NCBI RefSeq assembly: GCF_001952855.1
Contig: NZ_LPNO01000001.1
Location: 442,101 to 506,100 of the forward strand
Reading direction: 5' to 3'
Source of the DNA: Pseudomonas sp. ATCC PTA-122608
Lineage (GTDB): Bacteria > Pseudomonadota > Gammaproteobacteria > Pseudomonadales > Pseudomonadaceae
DNA: 64,000 bases
Part shown: positions 36,363 through 44,459 of the stretch, in pieces
How positions within the stretch are numbered: position 1 is the first letter of the stretch
Layout of the letters: the number at the start of each line of letters is the position of its first letter
The notes under the pieces: model-generated
The model's input: the letters and a program-made list of their open reading frames with translations, nothing else
Told to the model about the DNA's origin: nothing
Database searches by the model: none
Made by a program: the position numbers and the translations under genes

Positions 36363-37010
36363 TCAGGCCGGCTGATCCAGCTCCAACCCAACCCCCAACT
36401 GCCGTGACAGGCACGGCCAGCGCTTCCACGCCGCTTCCGTGTCCGGGCTCTTGAGCTTGTCGCGGTACGCTTCGACCGACTCCAGCGCAAAGCTTTCTTC
36501 GTTGAGCATCTCATCCACCGCGTGGTGCACCGCTTCATCCAGCTGATTGGCAAAGGTCTCGCCGATCAATTGGTGAGCAATCACGTTCGCCACCGTGGTA
36601 TCCAGCGGAATCAACGGCTGGCCGAAGTGCTTGATATACAGATCGTTGACCTCTTCCACCAGGCGATGAGCCAGGTAGGCCTCGTCCAGCAAACCGTCCA
36701 GGCCTTCATGCCCGGCCAGGATCGCTGGCGGCTGCAGGAAGAAATGCTCGGCGATTTTCAGCACCGGTTTGATCTGGCTTTCAATACCGGCTTCACGGGC
36801 AACATCATTGGCCGCATCCAGCAAATCCGGGACCTGGTCAATGTAGGCGCTGACAAAGCGCGTCATCACGCCCTTGGCGTCAACGTCCGGCAGGGCAATC
36901 GCCGGGTGCAGGTGCGGTAACTGGACTTCCAGCTGCTGAGCAAGCTGGCCAGTGCTGGATTCGTGTTGATGGGCACGGGAAATCTGCTCGCGCAAAGCGG
37001 CGGTGTTCAT
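36363..37010 (-). CDS. Conserved hypothetical protein (PA0104-like)
   Basis: This soluble 215-residue protein has no signal peptide and no membrane segment. It is rich in acidic residues and helix formers (DQVPDLLDAANDVAREAGIESQIKPVLKIAEHFFLQP, LAHRLVEEVNDLYIKHFGQPLIPLD). I recognise no catalytic motif. In Pseudomonas a gene of this type lies between the carbonic anhydrase/SulP pair and the cox operon, which is the only context. The start at 37010 follows TGGAGC. The upstream gap contains a perfect 6-base dyad, GCTCGT-TTAT-ACGAGC, at 37058-37073, a possible operator. Confidence 0.85.
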   Translation of the reverse strand: MNTAALREQISRAHQHESSTGQLAQQLEVQLPHLHPAIALPDVDAKGVMTRFVSAYIDQVPDLLDAANDVAREAGIESQIKPVLKIAEHFFLQPPAILAGHEGLDGLLDEAYLAHRLVEEVNDLYIKHFGQPLIPLDTTVANVIAHQLIGETFANQLDEAVHHAVDEMLNEESFALESVEAYRDKLKSPDTEAAWKRWPCLSRQLGVGLELDQPA

Positions 37011-37378
37011 GAAAGCTCCAGTGATGCAGGCGTAGGAAATAGGGAGAGGATAAGGTAGCTCGTTTATACGAGCGCCTAAGACACATTTGTCATAATTATT
37101 TCATGGTTATGCGCTGTCGTTATATCAAATCGCCATCGTTCGTCGGATAACGGGCTCCATCGGTCTTGTTGTGTGGTCTGTTTCCTCATTTTCGTTCATT
37201 TGCCCGATCACATTGCGGGGTGGCGGTCGCTGTCTATACTCGGTTTTGTACGCAATTAGCTGATGACGCCCGACTGCATTAGCAGGCAAGGCTTGGCGGT
37301 TGTAAGCAGTATGGAAGCCGCTCCCTTGGTCGCAGGTGCAAACCGGCGGGATAACAAGAACGATAAGGGGAACCCGCA
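37011..37378. other. 368-base regulatory gap before the cox operon
   Basis: No gene is visible here. The left part carries the GCTCGT-TTAT-ACGAGC dyad (37058-37073) and an AT-rich stretch with TCATAATTATTTCATGG and GTTATATCAAATC. The middle carries an RpoS-like promoter (37213-37240). The remaining 138-base leader upstream of coxB is GC-rich, with a possible small stem around GCATTAGCAGGCAAGGC, and ends in AAGGGGA, the coxB ribosome binding site. Confidence 0.6.
37213..37240 (+). promoter_or_regulatory. RpoS-like promoter of the cox operon
   Basis: TTGCGG, a 16-base spacer and TATACT form a plausible promoter. The extended -10 CTATACT (37234-37240) equals the RpoS consensus. This fits the starvation-induced, RpoS-dependent aa3 oxidase of P. 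aeruginosa, as I recall it. The long leader to coxB leaves room for other promoters. Confidence 0.45.
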
Positions 37379-38506
37379 ATGACGCGACATCCACATGTTT
37401 GGATGGGCCTACTGTTGTGGTCAGTATTCAGCCAGGCGCAAGCCGCCTGGACAACGAATATGGCACCAGGGGCCACTGAAGTCAGTCACGCCGTGTTTGA
37501 CCTGCACATGACCATTTTCTGGATTTGTGTGGCGATTGGCATCGTTGTGTTTGGCGCGATGTTTTGGTCGATGATTGTTCACCGGCGCTCAACGGGCCAA
37601 GTGGCGGCCAAGTTTCACGAGAGTACGACGGTGGAGATTCTATGGACCGTGGTGCCCTTGCTGATCCTGGTGGCGATGGCCATTCCGGCCACCAAGACGC
37701 TGATCAACATCTACGACAGTACGGAATCGGATATCGATATCCAGGTCACCGGCTACCAGTGGAAGTGGCATTACAAATACCTGGGCCAGGACGTCGAGTT
37801 CTTCAGCAACCTGGCTACGCCCGCCGAGCAGATCCATAACCAGGCCGTCAAAGGCGAACATTACCTGTTGGAAGTCGACCAGCCGCTGGTGCTGCCGGTG
37901 GGCGCCAAGGTGCGCTTCCTGGTGACCGCCGCCGACGTGATCCACTCCTGGTGGGTGCCCGCGTTTGCGGTCAAGCGTGATGCGATCCCAGGCTTCGTCA
38001 ACGAGGCGTGGACCCGGGTCGAGAAGCCAGGCATCTATCGTGGCCAGTGCGCCGAGCTGTGCGGCAAAGACCATGGTTTCATGCCGATCGTCGTGGAGGT
38101 CAAGTCCAAGGCGGACTACGACACCTGGCTCGGCGAGCGTAAGGCAGAAGCCGCCAAGCTCAAGGAGTTGACCTCCAAGGAATGGACCCTGGATGAGCTG
38201 GTGGCCCGTGGCGACAAGGTTTACCACACCACTTGCGTGGCCTGTCACCAGGCTGAGGGCCAGGGCCTGCCGCCAATGTTCCCGGCGCTCAAAGGCTCGC
38301 CGATTGCCGTCGGGCCCAAGGAAGACCACCTGCACCGCGTGTACTTCGGCAAACCCGGCACCGCCATGGCGGCGTTCGGCAAGCAACTGTCGGAAGTCGA
38401 TATCGCGGCGGTCGTGACCTACGAACGTAACGCCTGGGGCAACAACAAAGGCGACATGGTCACTCCTAAAGACGTGCTGGCTCTGAAACAGGCGCAAAGC
38501 AAATGA
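37379..38506 (+). CDS. coxB: Cytochrome c oxidase subunit II with fused cytochrome c domain
   Basis: Subunit II of the aa3 oxidase accepts electrons from cytochrome c. The 375 residues contain a signal peptide (to AQAAW), two membrane helices (about 40-65 and 80-105), and the cupredoxin domain with the CuA site in WWVPAFAVKRD and CAELCGKDHGFMP (about 222-234). A C-terminal cytochrome c domain has CVACHQAEGQG (about 285), so the enzyme is of the caa3 type. The ATG follows AAGGGGA. It is first in a long operon with coxA, assembly genes and heme A synthesis genes. Confidence 0.96.
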   Translation: MTRHPHVWMGLLLWSVFSQAQAAWTTNMAPGATEVSHAVFDLHMTIFWICVAIGIVVFGAMFWSMIVHRRSTGQVAAKFHESTTVEILWTVVPLLILVAMAIPATKTLINIYDSTESDIDIQVTGYQWKWHYKYLGQDVEFFSNLATPAEQIHNQAVKGEHYLLEVDQPLVLPVGAKVRFLVTAADVIHSWWVPAFAVKRDAIPGFVNEAWTRVEKPGIYRGQCAELCGKDHGFMPIVVEVKSKADYDTWLGERKAEAAKLKELTSKEWTLDELVARGDKVYHTTCVACHQAEGQGLPPMFPALKGSPIAVGPKEDHLHRVYFGKPGTAMAAFGKQLSEVDIAAVVTYERNAWGNNKGDMVTPKDVLALKQAQSK

Positions 38507-38564
38507 CTTCCTTCATTGCGTATTCCCTGAACCGTCCCGCCCACTCGTTCGCAGGAGAAAGGCC

Positions 38565-40154
38565 ATGAGCGCTGTGATCGACGACCATGGTCATGCCGGT
38601 GAGCACGCTCACGGCCCCGCCAAGGGCCTGATGCGTTGGGTGCTGACCACCAACCACAAAGACATCGGGACCATGTACCTGTGGTTCAGCTTTGCCATGT
38701 TCCTGCTTGGCGGCTCGTTCGCCATGGTGATCCGCGCCGAGCTGTTCCAGCCGGGCTTGCAGATCGTGGAGCCGGCGTTCTTCAACCAGATGACCACCAT
38801 GCACGGCCTGGTGATGGTGTTTGGTGCGGTGATGCCGGCGTTTGTCGGCCTGGCCAACTGGATGATCCCGTTGATGATCGGCGCGCCCGACATGGCCCTG
38901 CCGCGTATGAACAACTTCAGTTTCTGGCTGTTGCCGGCGGCGTTCCTGATGCTGGTGTCGACGCTGTTCATGCCCGGTGGCGGGCCGAACTTCGGCTGGA
39001 CCTTCTACGCCCCGCTCTCCACCACCTACGCGCCGGAAAGCGTGACCTTCTTCATCTTCGCCATCCACCTGATGGGTATCAGCTCGATCATGGGCGCGAT
39101 CAACGTCATCGCCACCATCCTCAACCTGCGTGCCCCTGGCATGACCCTGATGAAAATGCCGCTGTTCGTCTGGACCTGGCTGATCACCGCGTTCCTGCTG
39201 ATCGCGGTGATGCCGGTGCTGGCAGGTTGCGTGACCATGATGCTGATGGACATCCACTTCGGCACCAGCTTCTTCAGTGCCGCCGGTGGTGGTGACCCGG
39301 TGTTGTTCCAGCATGTGTTCTGGTTCTTCGGGCACCCTGAGGTGTACATCATGATCCTGCCGGCCTTCGGTGCCGTCAGCTCGATCATCCCGACCTTCTC
39401 GCGCAAGCCGCTGTTCGGCTACACCTCGATGGTGTACGCCACGGCGAGCATCGCGTTCCTGTCGTTCATCGTGTGGGCGCACCACATGTTTGTGGTGGGC
39501 ATCCCGCTGGTGGGCGAGTTGTTCTTCATGTACGCCACGCTGCTGATCGCGGTACCTACGGGGGTGAAGGTGTTCAACTGGGTCAGCACCATGTGGCAAG
39601 GCTCGCTGACTTTCGAGACGCCGATGCTGTTCGCGGTGGCCTTCGTGATTTTGTTCACCATCGGCGGCTTTTCCGGGCTGATGCTGGCCATCGCTCCGGC
39701 GGACTTCCAGTACCACGACACCTACTTTGTGGTGGCGCACTTCCATTACGTACTGGTGCCTGGCGCGATCTTCGGGATCTTCGCCTCGGCCTACTACTGG
39801 CTGCCGAAATGGACCGGCCACATGTATGACGAAACCCTGGGCAAGCTGCATTTCTGGCTGTCGTTCGTGGGGATGAACATGGCGTTCTTCCCGATGCACT
39901 TTGTAGGACTTGCCGGCATGCCGCGTCGGGTGCCGGACTACAACCTGCAGTTCGCCGATTTCAACATGGTCTCCTCCATTGGTGCCTTCACCTTTGGTGC
40001 GACGCAGATCTTCTTCCTGTTCATCGTCATCAAGTGCATTCGTGGCGGTAAGCCTGCACCGGCCAAGCCGTGGGATGGCGCCGAAGGGCTGGAGTGGAGC
40101 ATCCCTTCGCCCGCGCCTTACCACACCTTCACCACGCCGCCGGAGGTCAAATGA
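38565..40154 (+). CDS. coxA: Cytochrome c oxidase subunit I (aa3 type)
   Basis: This is the catalytic subunit with heme a, heme a3 and CuB. Its 529 residues cover twelve membrane helices. MTTMHGLVMVFGAVMPAF has a heme a histidine, FWFFGHPEVYIMILPAFG has the CuB histidine and the cross-linked tyrosine region, AHHMFVVG has the CuB histidine pair, and HDTYFVVAHFHYVLVPGA has the heme a3 and a histidines. The K- and D-pathway residues sit in the usual context (LANWMIP). The ATG follows GCAGGAGA. A REP doublet comes directly after its stop, inside the operon. Confidence 0.97.
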   Translation: MSAVIDDHGHAGEHAHGPAKGLMRWVLTTNHKDIGTMYLWFSFAMFLLGGSFAMVIRAELFQPGLQIVEPAFFNQMTTMHGLVMVFGAVMPAFVGLANWMIPLMIGAPDMALPRMNNFSFWLLPAAFLMLVSTLFMPGGGPNFGWTFYAPLSTTYAPESVTFFIFAIHLMGISSIMGAINVIATILNLRAPGMTLMKMPLFVWTWLITAFLLIAVMPVLAGCVTMMLMDIHFGTSFFSAAGGGDPVLFQHVFWFFGHPEVYIMILPAFGAVSSIIPTFSRKPLFGYTSMVYATASIAFLSFIVWAHHMFVVGIPLVGELFFMYATLLIAVPTGVKVFNWVSTMWQGSLTFETPMLFAVAFVILFTIGGFSGLMLAIAPADFQYHDTYFVVAHFHYVLVPGAIFGIFASAYYWLPKWTGHMYDETLGKLHFWLSFVGMNMAFFPMHFVGLAGMPRRVPDYNLQFADFNMVSSIGAFTFGATQIFFLFIVIKCIRGGKPAPAKPWDGAEGLEWSIPSPAPYHTFTTPPEVK

Positions 40155-40167
40155 TCACCTCCCTATC

Positions 40168-40256
40168 CTGTGGGAGCTGGCTTGCCTGCGATGGCATCAC
40201 TTCGGTGTACCTGAAAGACCGAGTTGCCAGCATCGCAGGCAAGCCAGCTCCCACAG
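40168..40256. repeat. REP doublet, type A', inside the cox operon
   Basis: CTGTGGGAGCTGGCTTGCCT (continuing GCGATGGC) at 40168 pairs with GCATCGCAGGCAAGCCAGCT (continuing CCCACAG) ending at 40256. It is the second copy of the type at 5323. It lies in the 141-base gap between coxA and the Cox11 gene, the only doublet inside an otherwise tight operon. Confidence 0.93.
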
Positions 40257-40295
40257 AAAAGCCATTCACAGAACATTCATTCGTAGGTGGCTGCC

Positions 40296-40847
40296 ATGCT
40301 TGAGTCCGTGCCTATCAAGCGCCTGGTCACGCGGCTGCTGATCCTGGTGGTGGCGATGTTCGCCTTCGGCTTTGCCCTGGTGCCGATCTACGACGTGATG
40401 TGCAGGGCGTTCGGCATCAATGGCAAGACTGCCGGACAGTACGAAGGCGAGCAGGTGGTGGACCCGACGCGCCAGGTGCGGGTGCAGTTCCTGTCCACCA
40501 ATGCCATCGACATGGTCTGGGAGTTCCACTCCAAGGCCGATGAGGTGGTGGTCAATCCCGGAGCGGTTACCGAGATGCTGTTCGTGGCCTACAACCCCAC
40601 CGACAAGCCGATGACCGCCCAGGCGGTGCCAAGCATTTCGCCCGCCGAGGCGGCGATGTACTTCCACAAGACCGAGTGTTTTTGCTTCACCCAGCAAGTG
40701 CTACAGCCAGGTCAGCGCATAGAAATGCCGGTGCGCTTCATTGTCGACCGCGACATGCCGAAGGATGTGAAGCATTTGACCCTGGCGTACACGCTGTTCG
40801 ATATCACCGCGCGCCAACCGCCCGTGGCTGTCCATACCGGCGGCTAG
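40296..40847 (+). CDS. ctaG: Cytochrome c oxidase assembly protein CtaG/Cox11
   Basis: Cox11 delivers copper to the CuB site of subunit I. The 183-residue protein has one N-terminal membrane helix (VTRLLILVVAMFAFGFALVPIYDVMC) and a periplasmic immunoglobulin-like domain. The copper-binding CFCF motif is in KTECFCFTQQVLQPG (about 130) and a further cysteine is in the YDVMCRAFG segment. The ATG at 40296 follows AGGTGG at six bases; a GTG nine bases earlier is less likely. The gene lies between coxA and coxC, as in other proteobacterial operons. Confidence 0.95.
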   Translation: MLESVPIKRLVTRLLILVVAMFAFGFALVPIYDVMCRAFGINGKTAGQYEGEQVVDPTRQVRVQFLSTNAIDMVWEFHSKADEVVVNPGAVTEMLFVAYNPTDKPMTAQAVPSISPAEAAMYFHKTECFCFTQQVLQPGQRIEMPVRFIVDRDMPKDVKHLTLAYTLFDITARQPPVAVHTGG

Positions 40848-40882
40848 GCGTTGCTTGCGGGCTCGATTAGGAGAACGAATAC

Positions 40883-41770
40883 ATGTCGACTCATGATACG
40901 TACTACGTACCAGCGCAAAGCAAATGGCCAATAATTGCCACGCTGGGCATGCTGATTACGGTGTTCGGGCTGGCTACCTGGTTTAACGATTTGAAGGCCG
41001 CACGCCCGGAATCCCACGGACCGCTGATCTTTTTCGTCGGCGGCTTGCTGCTGGCCTACATGATGTTTGGCTGGTTCGGCGCGGTGATCAAGGAAAGCCG
41101 CGCCGGTTTGTACAGTTCACAGATGGACCGCTCCTTTCGCTGGGGCATGACCTGGTTCATCTTCTCCGAAGTGATGTTCTTCATCGCGTTCTTCGGTGCA
41201 CTGTTTTATGTGCGGCACATGTCGGCGCCTTGGCTGGCGGGCGAAGGCTCAAAAGGCGTTGCCCACATGTTGTGGCCGAACTTCGAATTCGCCTGGCCGC
41301 TGCTGAACAATCCTGACCCGAAACTGTTCCCTGCGCCCAAGGGCACCATCAGCCCCTGGGGCTTGCCGCTGATCAACACGATCTTGCTGGTCAGTTCCAG
41401 CGTGACCATCACCATCGCCCACCACGCCTTGCGCAAAGGCCATCGCGGCGCGCTGAAGATCTGGCTGGCGATCACCGTGTTGCTGGGTTGGGCGTTCCTC
41501 GGGTTCCAGGCCGAGGAATACATCCACGCTTATAAGGAGTTGGGCCTGACCCTCGGTTCCGGCGTGTACGGCGCGACCTTCTTCATGCTCACGGGTTTTC
41601 ACGGCGCCCACGTGACCATCGGCACCATCATTTTGTTTGTGATGCTGATGCGCATCCTGAAGGGGCATTTCAATGACGAACACCAGTTCGGTTTCGAGGC
41701 GGCCAGTTGGTATTGGCACTTTGTGGACGTGGTGTGGATCGGGTTGTTTTTCTTCGTTTACGTGCTTTGA
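40883..41770 (+). CDS. coxC: Cytochrome c oxidase subunit III
   Basis: The 295-residue subunit III has seven predicted membrane helices. Characteristic parts are RWGMTWFIFSEVMFFIAFFGALFYVRH (about 90-115), INTILLVSSSVTITIAHHALRKGHRG (about 155-180), GVYGATFFMLTGFHGAHVTIGTI and the C-terminal GFEAASWYWHFVDVVWIGLFFFVYVL. It is part of the aa3 complex and protects the proton-pumping subunit I. The ATG follows TAGGAGAA. The stop is six bases from that of the convergent DUF2909 gene. Confidence 0.96.
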   Translation: MSTHDTYYVPAQSKWPIIATLGMLITVFGLATWFNDLKAARPESHGPLIFFVGGLLLAYMMFGWFGAVIKESRAGLYSSQMDRSFRWGMTWFIFSEVMFFIAFFGALFYVRHMSAPWLAGEGSKGVAHMLWPNFEFAWPLLNNPDPKLFPAPKGTISPWGLPLINTILLVSSSVTITIAHHALRKGHRGALKIWLAITVLLGWAFLGFQAEEYIHAYKELGLTLGSGVYGATFFMLTGFHGAHVTIGTIILFVMLMRILKGHFNDEHQFGFEAASWYWHFVDVVWIGLFFFVYVL

Positions 41771-41776
41771 GGTCGT

Positions 41777-41980
41777 TCACCAAGGCGCATGAGACACCAG
41801 CTGGCCGCTGAAGAAACCCCAGGTGATCAAACCCAGGGTGATCACGGCCAGCACCACACGCACGGTCAAGGCAGTGACGAGGCGATTGGAGTTGCCCTCG
41901 TCCTTGACCAGGAAGAACAAGCCACTGAACAGGCTCACGACGGTAGCAATCAGCATCAGGGCAATGGCTGCTTTGAGCAT
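41777..41980 (-). CDS. Twin transmembrane protein (DUF2909)
   Basis: This 67-residue protein has two membrane helices (LKAAIALMLIATVVSLFSGLFFLV and VVLAVITLGLITWGFFSGQLV) around a short charged loop KDEGNSNRLVTAL. This is the DUF2909 layout, conserved next to oxidase genes in Pseudomonas and relatives. It may be a small oxidase-associated subunit or assembly factor; no experiment is known to me. It is on the opposite strand to the surrounding cox genes and has its own GGAG site, so it must be expressed separately. Confidence 0.85.
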   Translation of the reverse strand: MLKAAIALMLIATVVSLFSGLFFLVKDEGNSNRLVTALTVRVVLAVITLGLITWGFFSGQLVSHAPW

Positions 41981-42063
41981 GGTGGGCTCCGGGGCTTTTT
42001 TTGGAGGGGGCGAGCAATGAGATTCAGTATAGCCAGCGCAGCACCGACCTCTGCGGCAATGCC

Positions 42064-42804
42064 ATGAAACCCTTTCGCCCCGGTATTGCGCCGACGCTGG
42101 TGGTGCTTGTGCTACTGCCGCTGATGGTGTTTCTCGGCTTCTGGCAGCTGTCTCGCGGCCAGGAAAAACAGGCGCTGCTGGAAATCTACGCCGAGCGCCG
42201 CGCTGCCGAGCCCATGAGCAGTACGCAATTACAGGCCACCGAAGATCCTGCCTTCCGCCGCGTGCATTTGCGCGGGCAATTTGATGCGGAGCACAGCGTG
42301 CTGCTGGATAACCGCTTTCGTGACGGCAAGGTCGGTGTGGAGGTGCTGCAACCGTTCCACGATCAGGCCAGCGGGCAGTGGCTGTTGCTCAATCGAGGCT
42401 GGCTGCCTTGGCCGGACCGGCGCACACCGCCCGTTTTCAATACCCCCGAACAACCGCTGAATCTCGACGCCTGGATCTATGTGGCCCCGGGCGAGACCTT
42501 CCAGCTGCATGCCGATCCAGCGGGCGCACAGTGGCCGCGATTGCTGACTGCCCTGCATCCCGAAGCGCTTTGGACAGAGTTGGGTCGCAGCGGATTCGCC
42601 TATGAAGTCAGGGCCGAAGCGGGACCGGCAACCTTTGAAACCAATTGGCCTGTGGTCGCCATGGGCCCGGAAAAACACCTGGGCTACGCCGTGCAATGGT
42701 TCGCCATGGCGCTGGCGCTGTTCGGTCTTTACCTCTACCTCGGATGGCACAACACAAAGGAGAAGCGCCATGGGAGCGGCCATGAATCCACTCAACATGT
42801 CTGA
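42064..42804 (+). CDS. SURF1-family oxidase assembly protein
   Basis: Surf1 helps to insert heme a into subunit I. The 246-residue protein has membrane helices at both ends (APTLVVLVLLPLMVFLGFWQLSRGQEKQALL and WFAMALALFGLYLYLGWHN) with a periplasmic domain between. FRRVHLRGQFDAEHSVLLDNRF, LLLNRGWLPWPDRR and NWPVVAMGPEKHLGYAVQWFAMA are the family motifs. I start at the ATG at 42064, which gives the normal short N-terminus; no strong Shine-Dalgarno is visible. Its end overlaps the next gene by 35 bases. Confidence 0.92.
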   Translation: MKPFRPGIAPTLVVLVLLPLMVFLGFWQLSRGQEKQALLEIYAERRAAEPMSSTQLQATEDPAFRRVHLRGQFDAEHSVLLDNRFRDGKVGVEVLQPFHDQASGQWLLLNRGWLPWPDRRTPPVFNTPEQPLNLDAWIYVAPGETFQLHADPAGAQWPRLLTALHPEALWTELGRSGFAYEVRAEAGPATFETNWPVVAMGPEKHLGYAVQWFAMALALFGLYLYLGWHNTKEKRHGSGHESTQHV

Positions 42805-43369
42805 CGCGCCAGCAGCGCCCAACCGGCGCAAGGGCCGCTGGCAACTGATTCTGATCCTGCTGATGGTGATCGGCCCGATGGTGCTCGCCACCTTCATGTA
42901 CAAGTTGCAGTTCTGGGTACCGGACAACCGCAGCTACCACGGCGAGATGATCGGCAATGGGCAGACTCGCGCCGACATCGGCGTGCAGGCCGATGAAGAT
43001 CGCTGGCAACTGCTGGTGACCGCGCCCACTGCCTGCGCCGCCGACTGCCAGCAACTGGTTTACCTGGCTCGCCAGCTGCAAATCGGCCTGGGTCGCGATG
43101 CCTCTCGTGCCAGCCACGCCCTGGCCAGCGCGCAGCCGGTGAACACTGCGTATGACGCCAAGCTCAAGGCCGAATACCCGCAACTGCAACGTTATTCCCT
43201 GGACCTGTCGACCTTCAACAAAGACGCCGCCGCCCAAGGCCGCGGCGATGCCCAGCTGTGGATCGTCGACCCCCACGGCAACCTGGTGCTGCGCTACGAC
43301 GCCCGGGTCAAGGGCAAGGACCTGCTCAACGACCTGCGCCTGCTGTTGAAACTGTCGAACATCGGATAA
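42770..43369 (+). CDS. Cox-operon membrane-anchored protein of unknown function
   Basis: The 199-residue protein has one membrane anchor (WQLILILLMVIGPMVLATFMYKLQFW, about 23-48) and a periplasmic domain. It contains LLVTAPTACAADCQQLVYLARQLQIGLGRDASRASHAL and LWIVDPHGNLVLRYDARVKGKDLLNDLRLLLKLS. The CAADC pair and VDPHGNLVLRY resemble the thioredoxin-like SCO fold, so an oxidase assembly role is plausible. Family members in Pseudomonas (PA0111 type) are unstudied as far as I know. The start at 42770 overlaps SURF1 by 35 bases and has AAAGGAGAAG upstream. ctaA follows ten bases later. Confidence 0.88.
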   Translation: MGAAMNPLNMSDAPAAPNRRKGRWQLILILLMVIGPMVLATFMYKLQFWVPDNRSYHGEMIGNGQTRADIGVQADEDRWQLLVTAPTACAADCQQLVYLARQLQIGLGRDASRASHALASAQPVNTAYDAKLKAEYPQLQRYSLDLSTFNKDAAAQGRGDAQLWIVDPHGNLVLRYDARVKGKDLLNDLRLLLKLSNIG

Positions 43370-43379
43370 GGACACCGTC

Positions 43380-44459
43380 ATGGCCAAACCTGGATTTCGC
43401 CTCGCGCTGTTTGCCACCCTGCTGGCCTTGATCGTGGTGCTGCTGGGTGCTTATACCCGCCTGACACACGCGGGCCTCGGTTGCCCGGATTGGCCGGGTT
43501 GTTATGGCTTTATCAGCGTGCCAAAAAGCGAAGCCCAGCTGGCCCATGCCGAACTGCATTACCCGGACACGCCGGTCGAGGCAGACAAAGGCTGGAACGA
43601 GATGACCCACCGTTATTTCGCCGGCGCCCTCGGGCTGCTGATCGTGCTGCTGGCGGCGCGTGCCTGGACCCATCGGCGTCATCCGGGGCAGCCATTGAAG
43701 TTGCCGTTGTTCCTGCTGGCGGTGGTGTTTGCCCAGGCGGCGTTTGGCATGTGGACGGTGACGCTTAAGCTCTGGCCACAAGTGGTCACCGGGCATTTAT
43801 TGGGCGGGTTTGCGACGCTGAGCCTGCTGTTCTTGCTGACACTGCGACTGTCCGGCGTGCTGCCGGCGCTGATCGTGCCCAGGCGTTTGCAGTATTGGGC
43901 GACGGCCGGGCTGGTGCTGGTGATCGGCCAGATTGCCCTGGGCGGTTGGGTCAGCTCCAACTACGCGGCCGTGGCCTGTATCGACCTGCCGACCTGTCAC
44001 GGGCAGTGGTGGCCGGCGGCGGATTTTGCCAATGGTTTTCACCTGACCCAGCATATCGGCCCCAATTACCTCGGCGGGCAACTGGACAGTGATGCGCGCA
44101 CGGCGATTCATCTCACCCACCGAATTGGCGCGCTGCTGGTCACCGTCGTACTGCTGGGCCTCGCCTGGCAACTCAAGGTGGTCGGCATGACCCGCTTGGC
44201 CGGCCTGTTGTTGATCGCCCTGGCGGCGCAAATCTGCCTGGGCTTGAGCAACGTGTACTTTCACCTGCCGCTGCCGGTTGCCGTTGCGCATAACGCCGGC
44301 GGCGCGGCACTGCTGCTGACGCTGGTACTGGTCAATTACCACGCCCGCACCAGCCTGGTCCGGGTGCGCCATCAGTTGCCGTTCGGCTGGCGCTTCAGCC
44401 CGCGTAAACACGTCTCGGGCCTCATAACCCTAAAAGGAGAGATGCCATGGCGACCTTGA
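43380..44459 (+). CDS. ctaA: Heme A synthase
   Basis: CtaA (Cox15) converts heme O to heme A by oxidising the C8 methyl group. The 359-residue protein has about eight membrane helices. [22 protein letters not shown] (about 21-42) contains one of the conserved cysteines and the heme-facing segment, [15 protein letters not shown] has a conserved histidine, [20 protein letters not shown] has the second cysteine pair, and [12 protein letters not shown] and [13 protein letters not shown] carry further heme histidines. The ATG follows AAGGACA. The end overlaps the ctaB start by 13 bases. Confidence 0.95.
   Translation: MAKPGFRLALFATLLALIVVLLGAYTRLTHAGLGCPDWPGCYGFISVPKSEAQLAHAELHYPDTPVEADKGWNEMTHRYFAGALGLLIVLLAARAWTHRRHPGQPLKLPLFLLAVVFAQAAFGMWTVTLKLWPQVVTGHLLGGFATLSLLFLLTLRLSGVLPALIVPRRLQYWATAGLVLVIGQIALGGWVSSNYAAVACIDLPTCHGQWWPAADFANGFHLTQHIGPNYLGGQLDSDARTAIHLTHRIGALLVTVVLLGLAWQLKVVGMTRLAGLLLIALAAQICLGLSNVYFHLPLPVAVAHNAGGAALLLTLVLVNYHARTSLVRVRHQLPFGWRFSPRKHVSGLITLKGEMPWRP

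Noticed and set aside
41777-41980. The DUF2909 frame as an antisense shadow of the cox operon
   Set aside because: It lies in a gap with no competing plus-strand gene, has a GGAG site and two clear membrane helices, so I kept it as a real gene.
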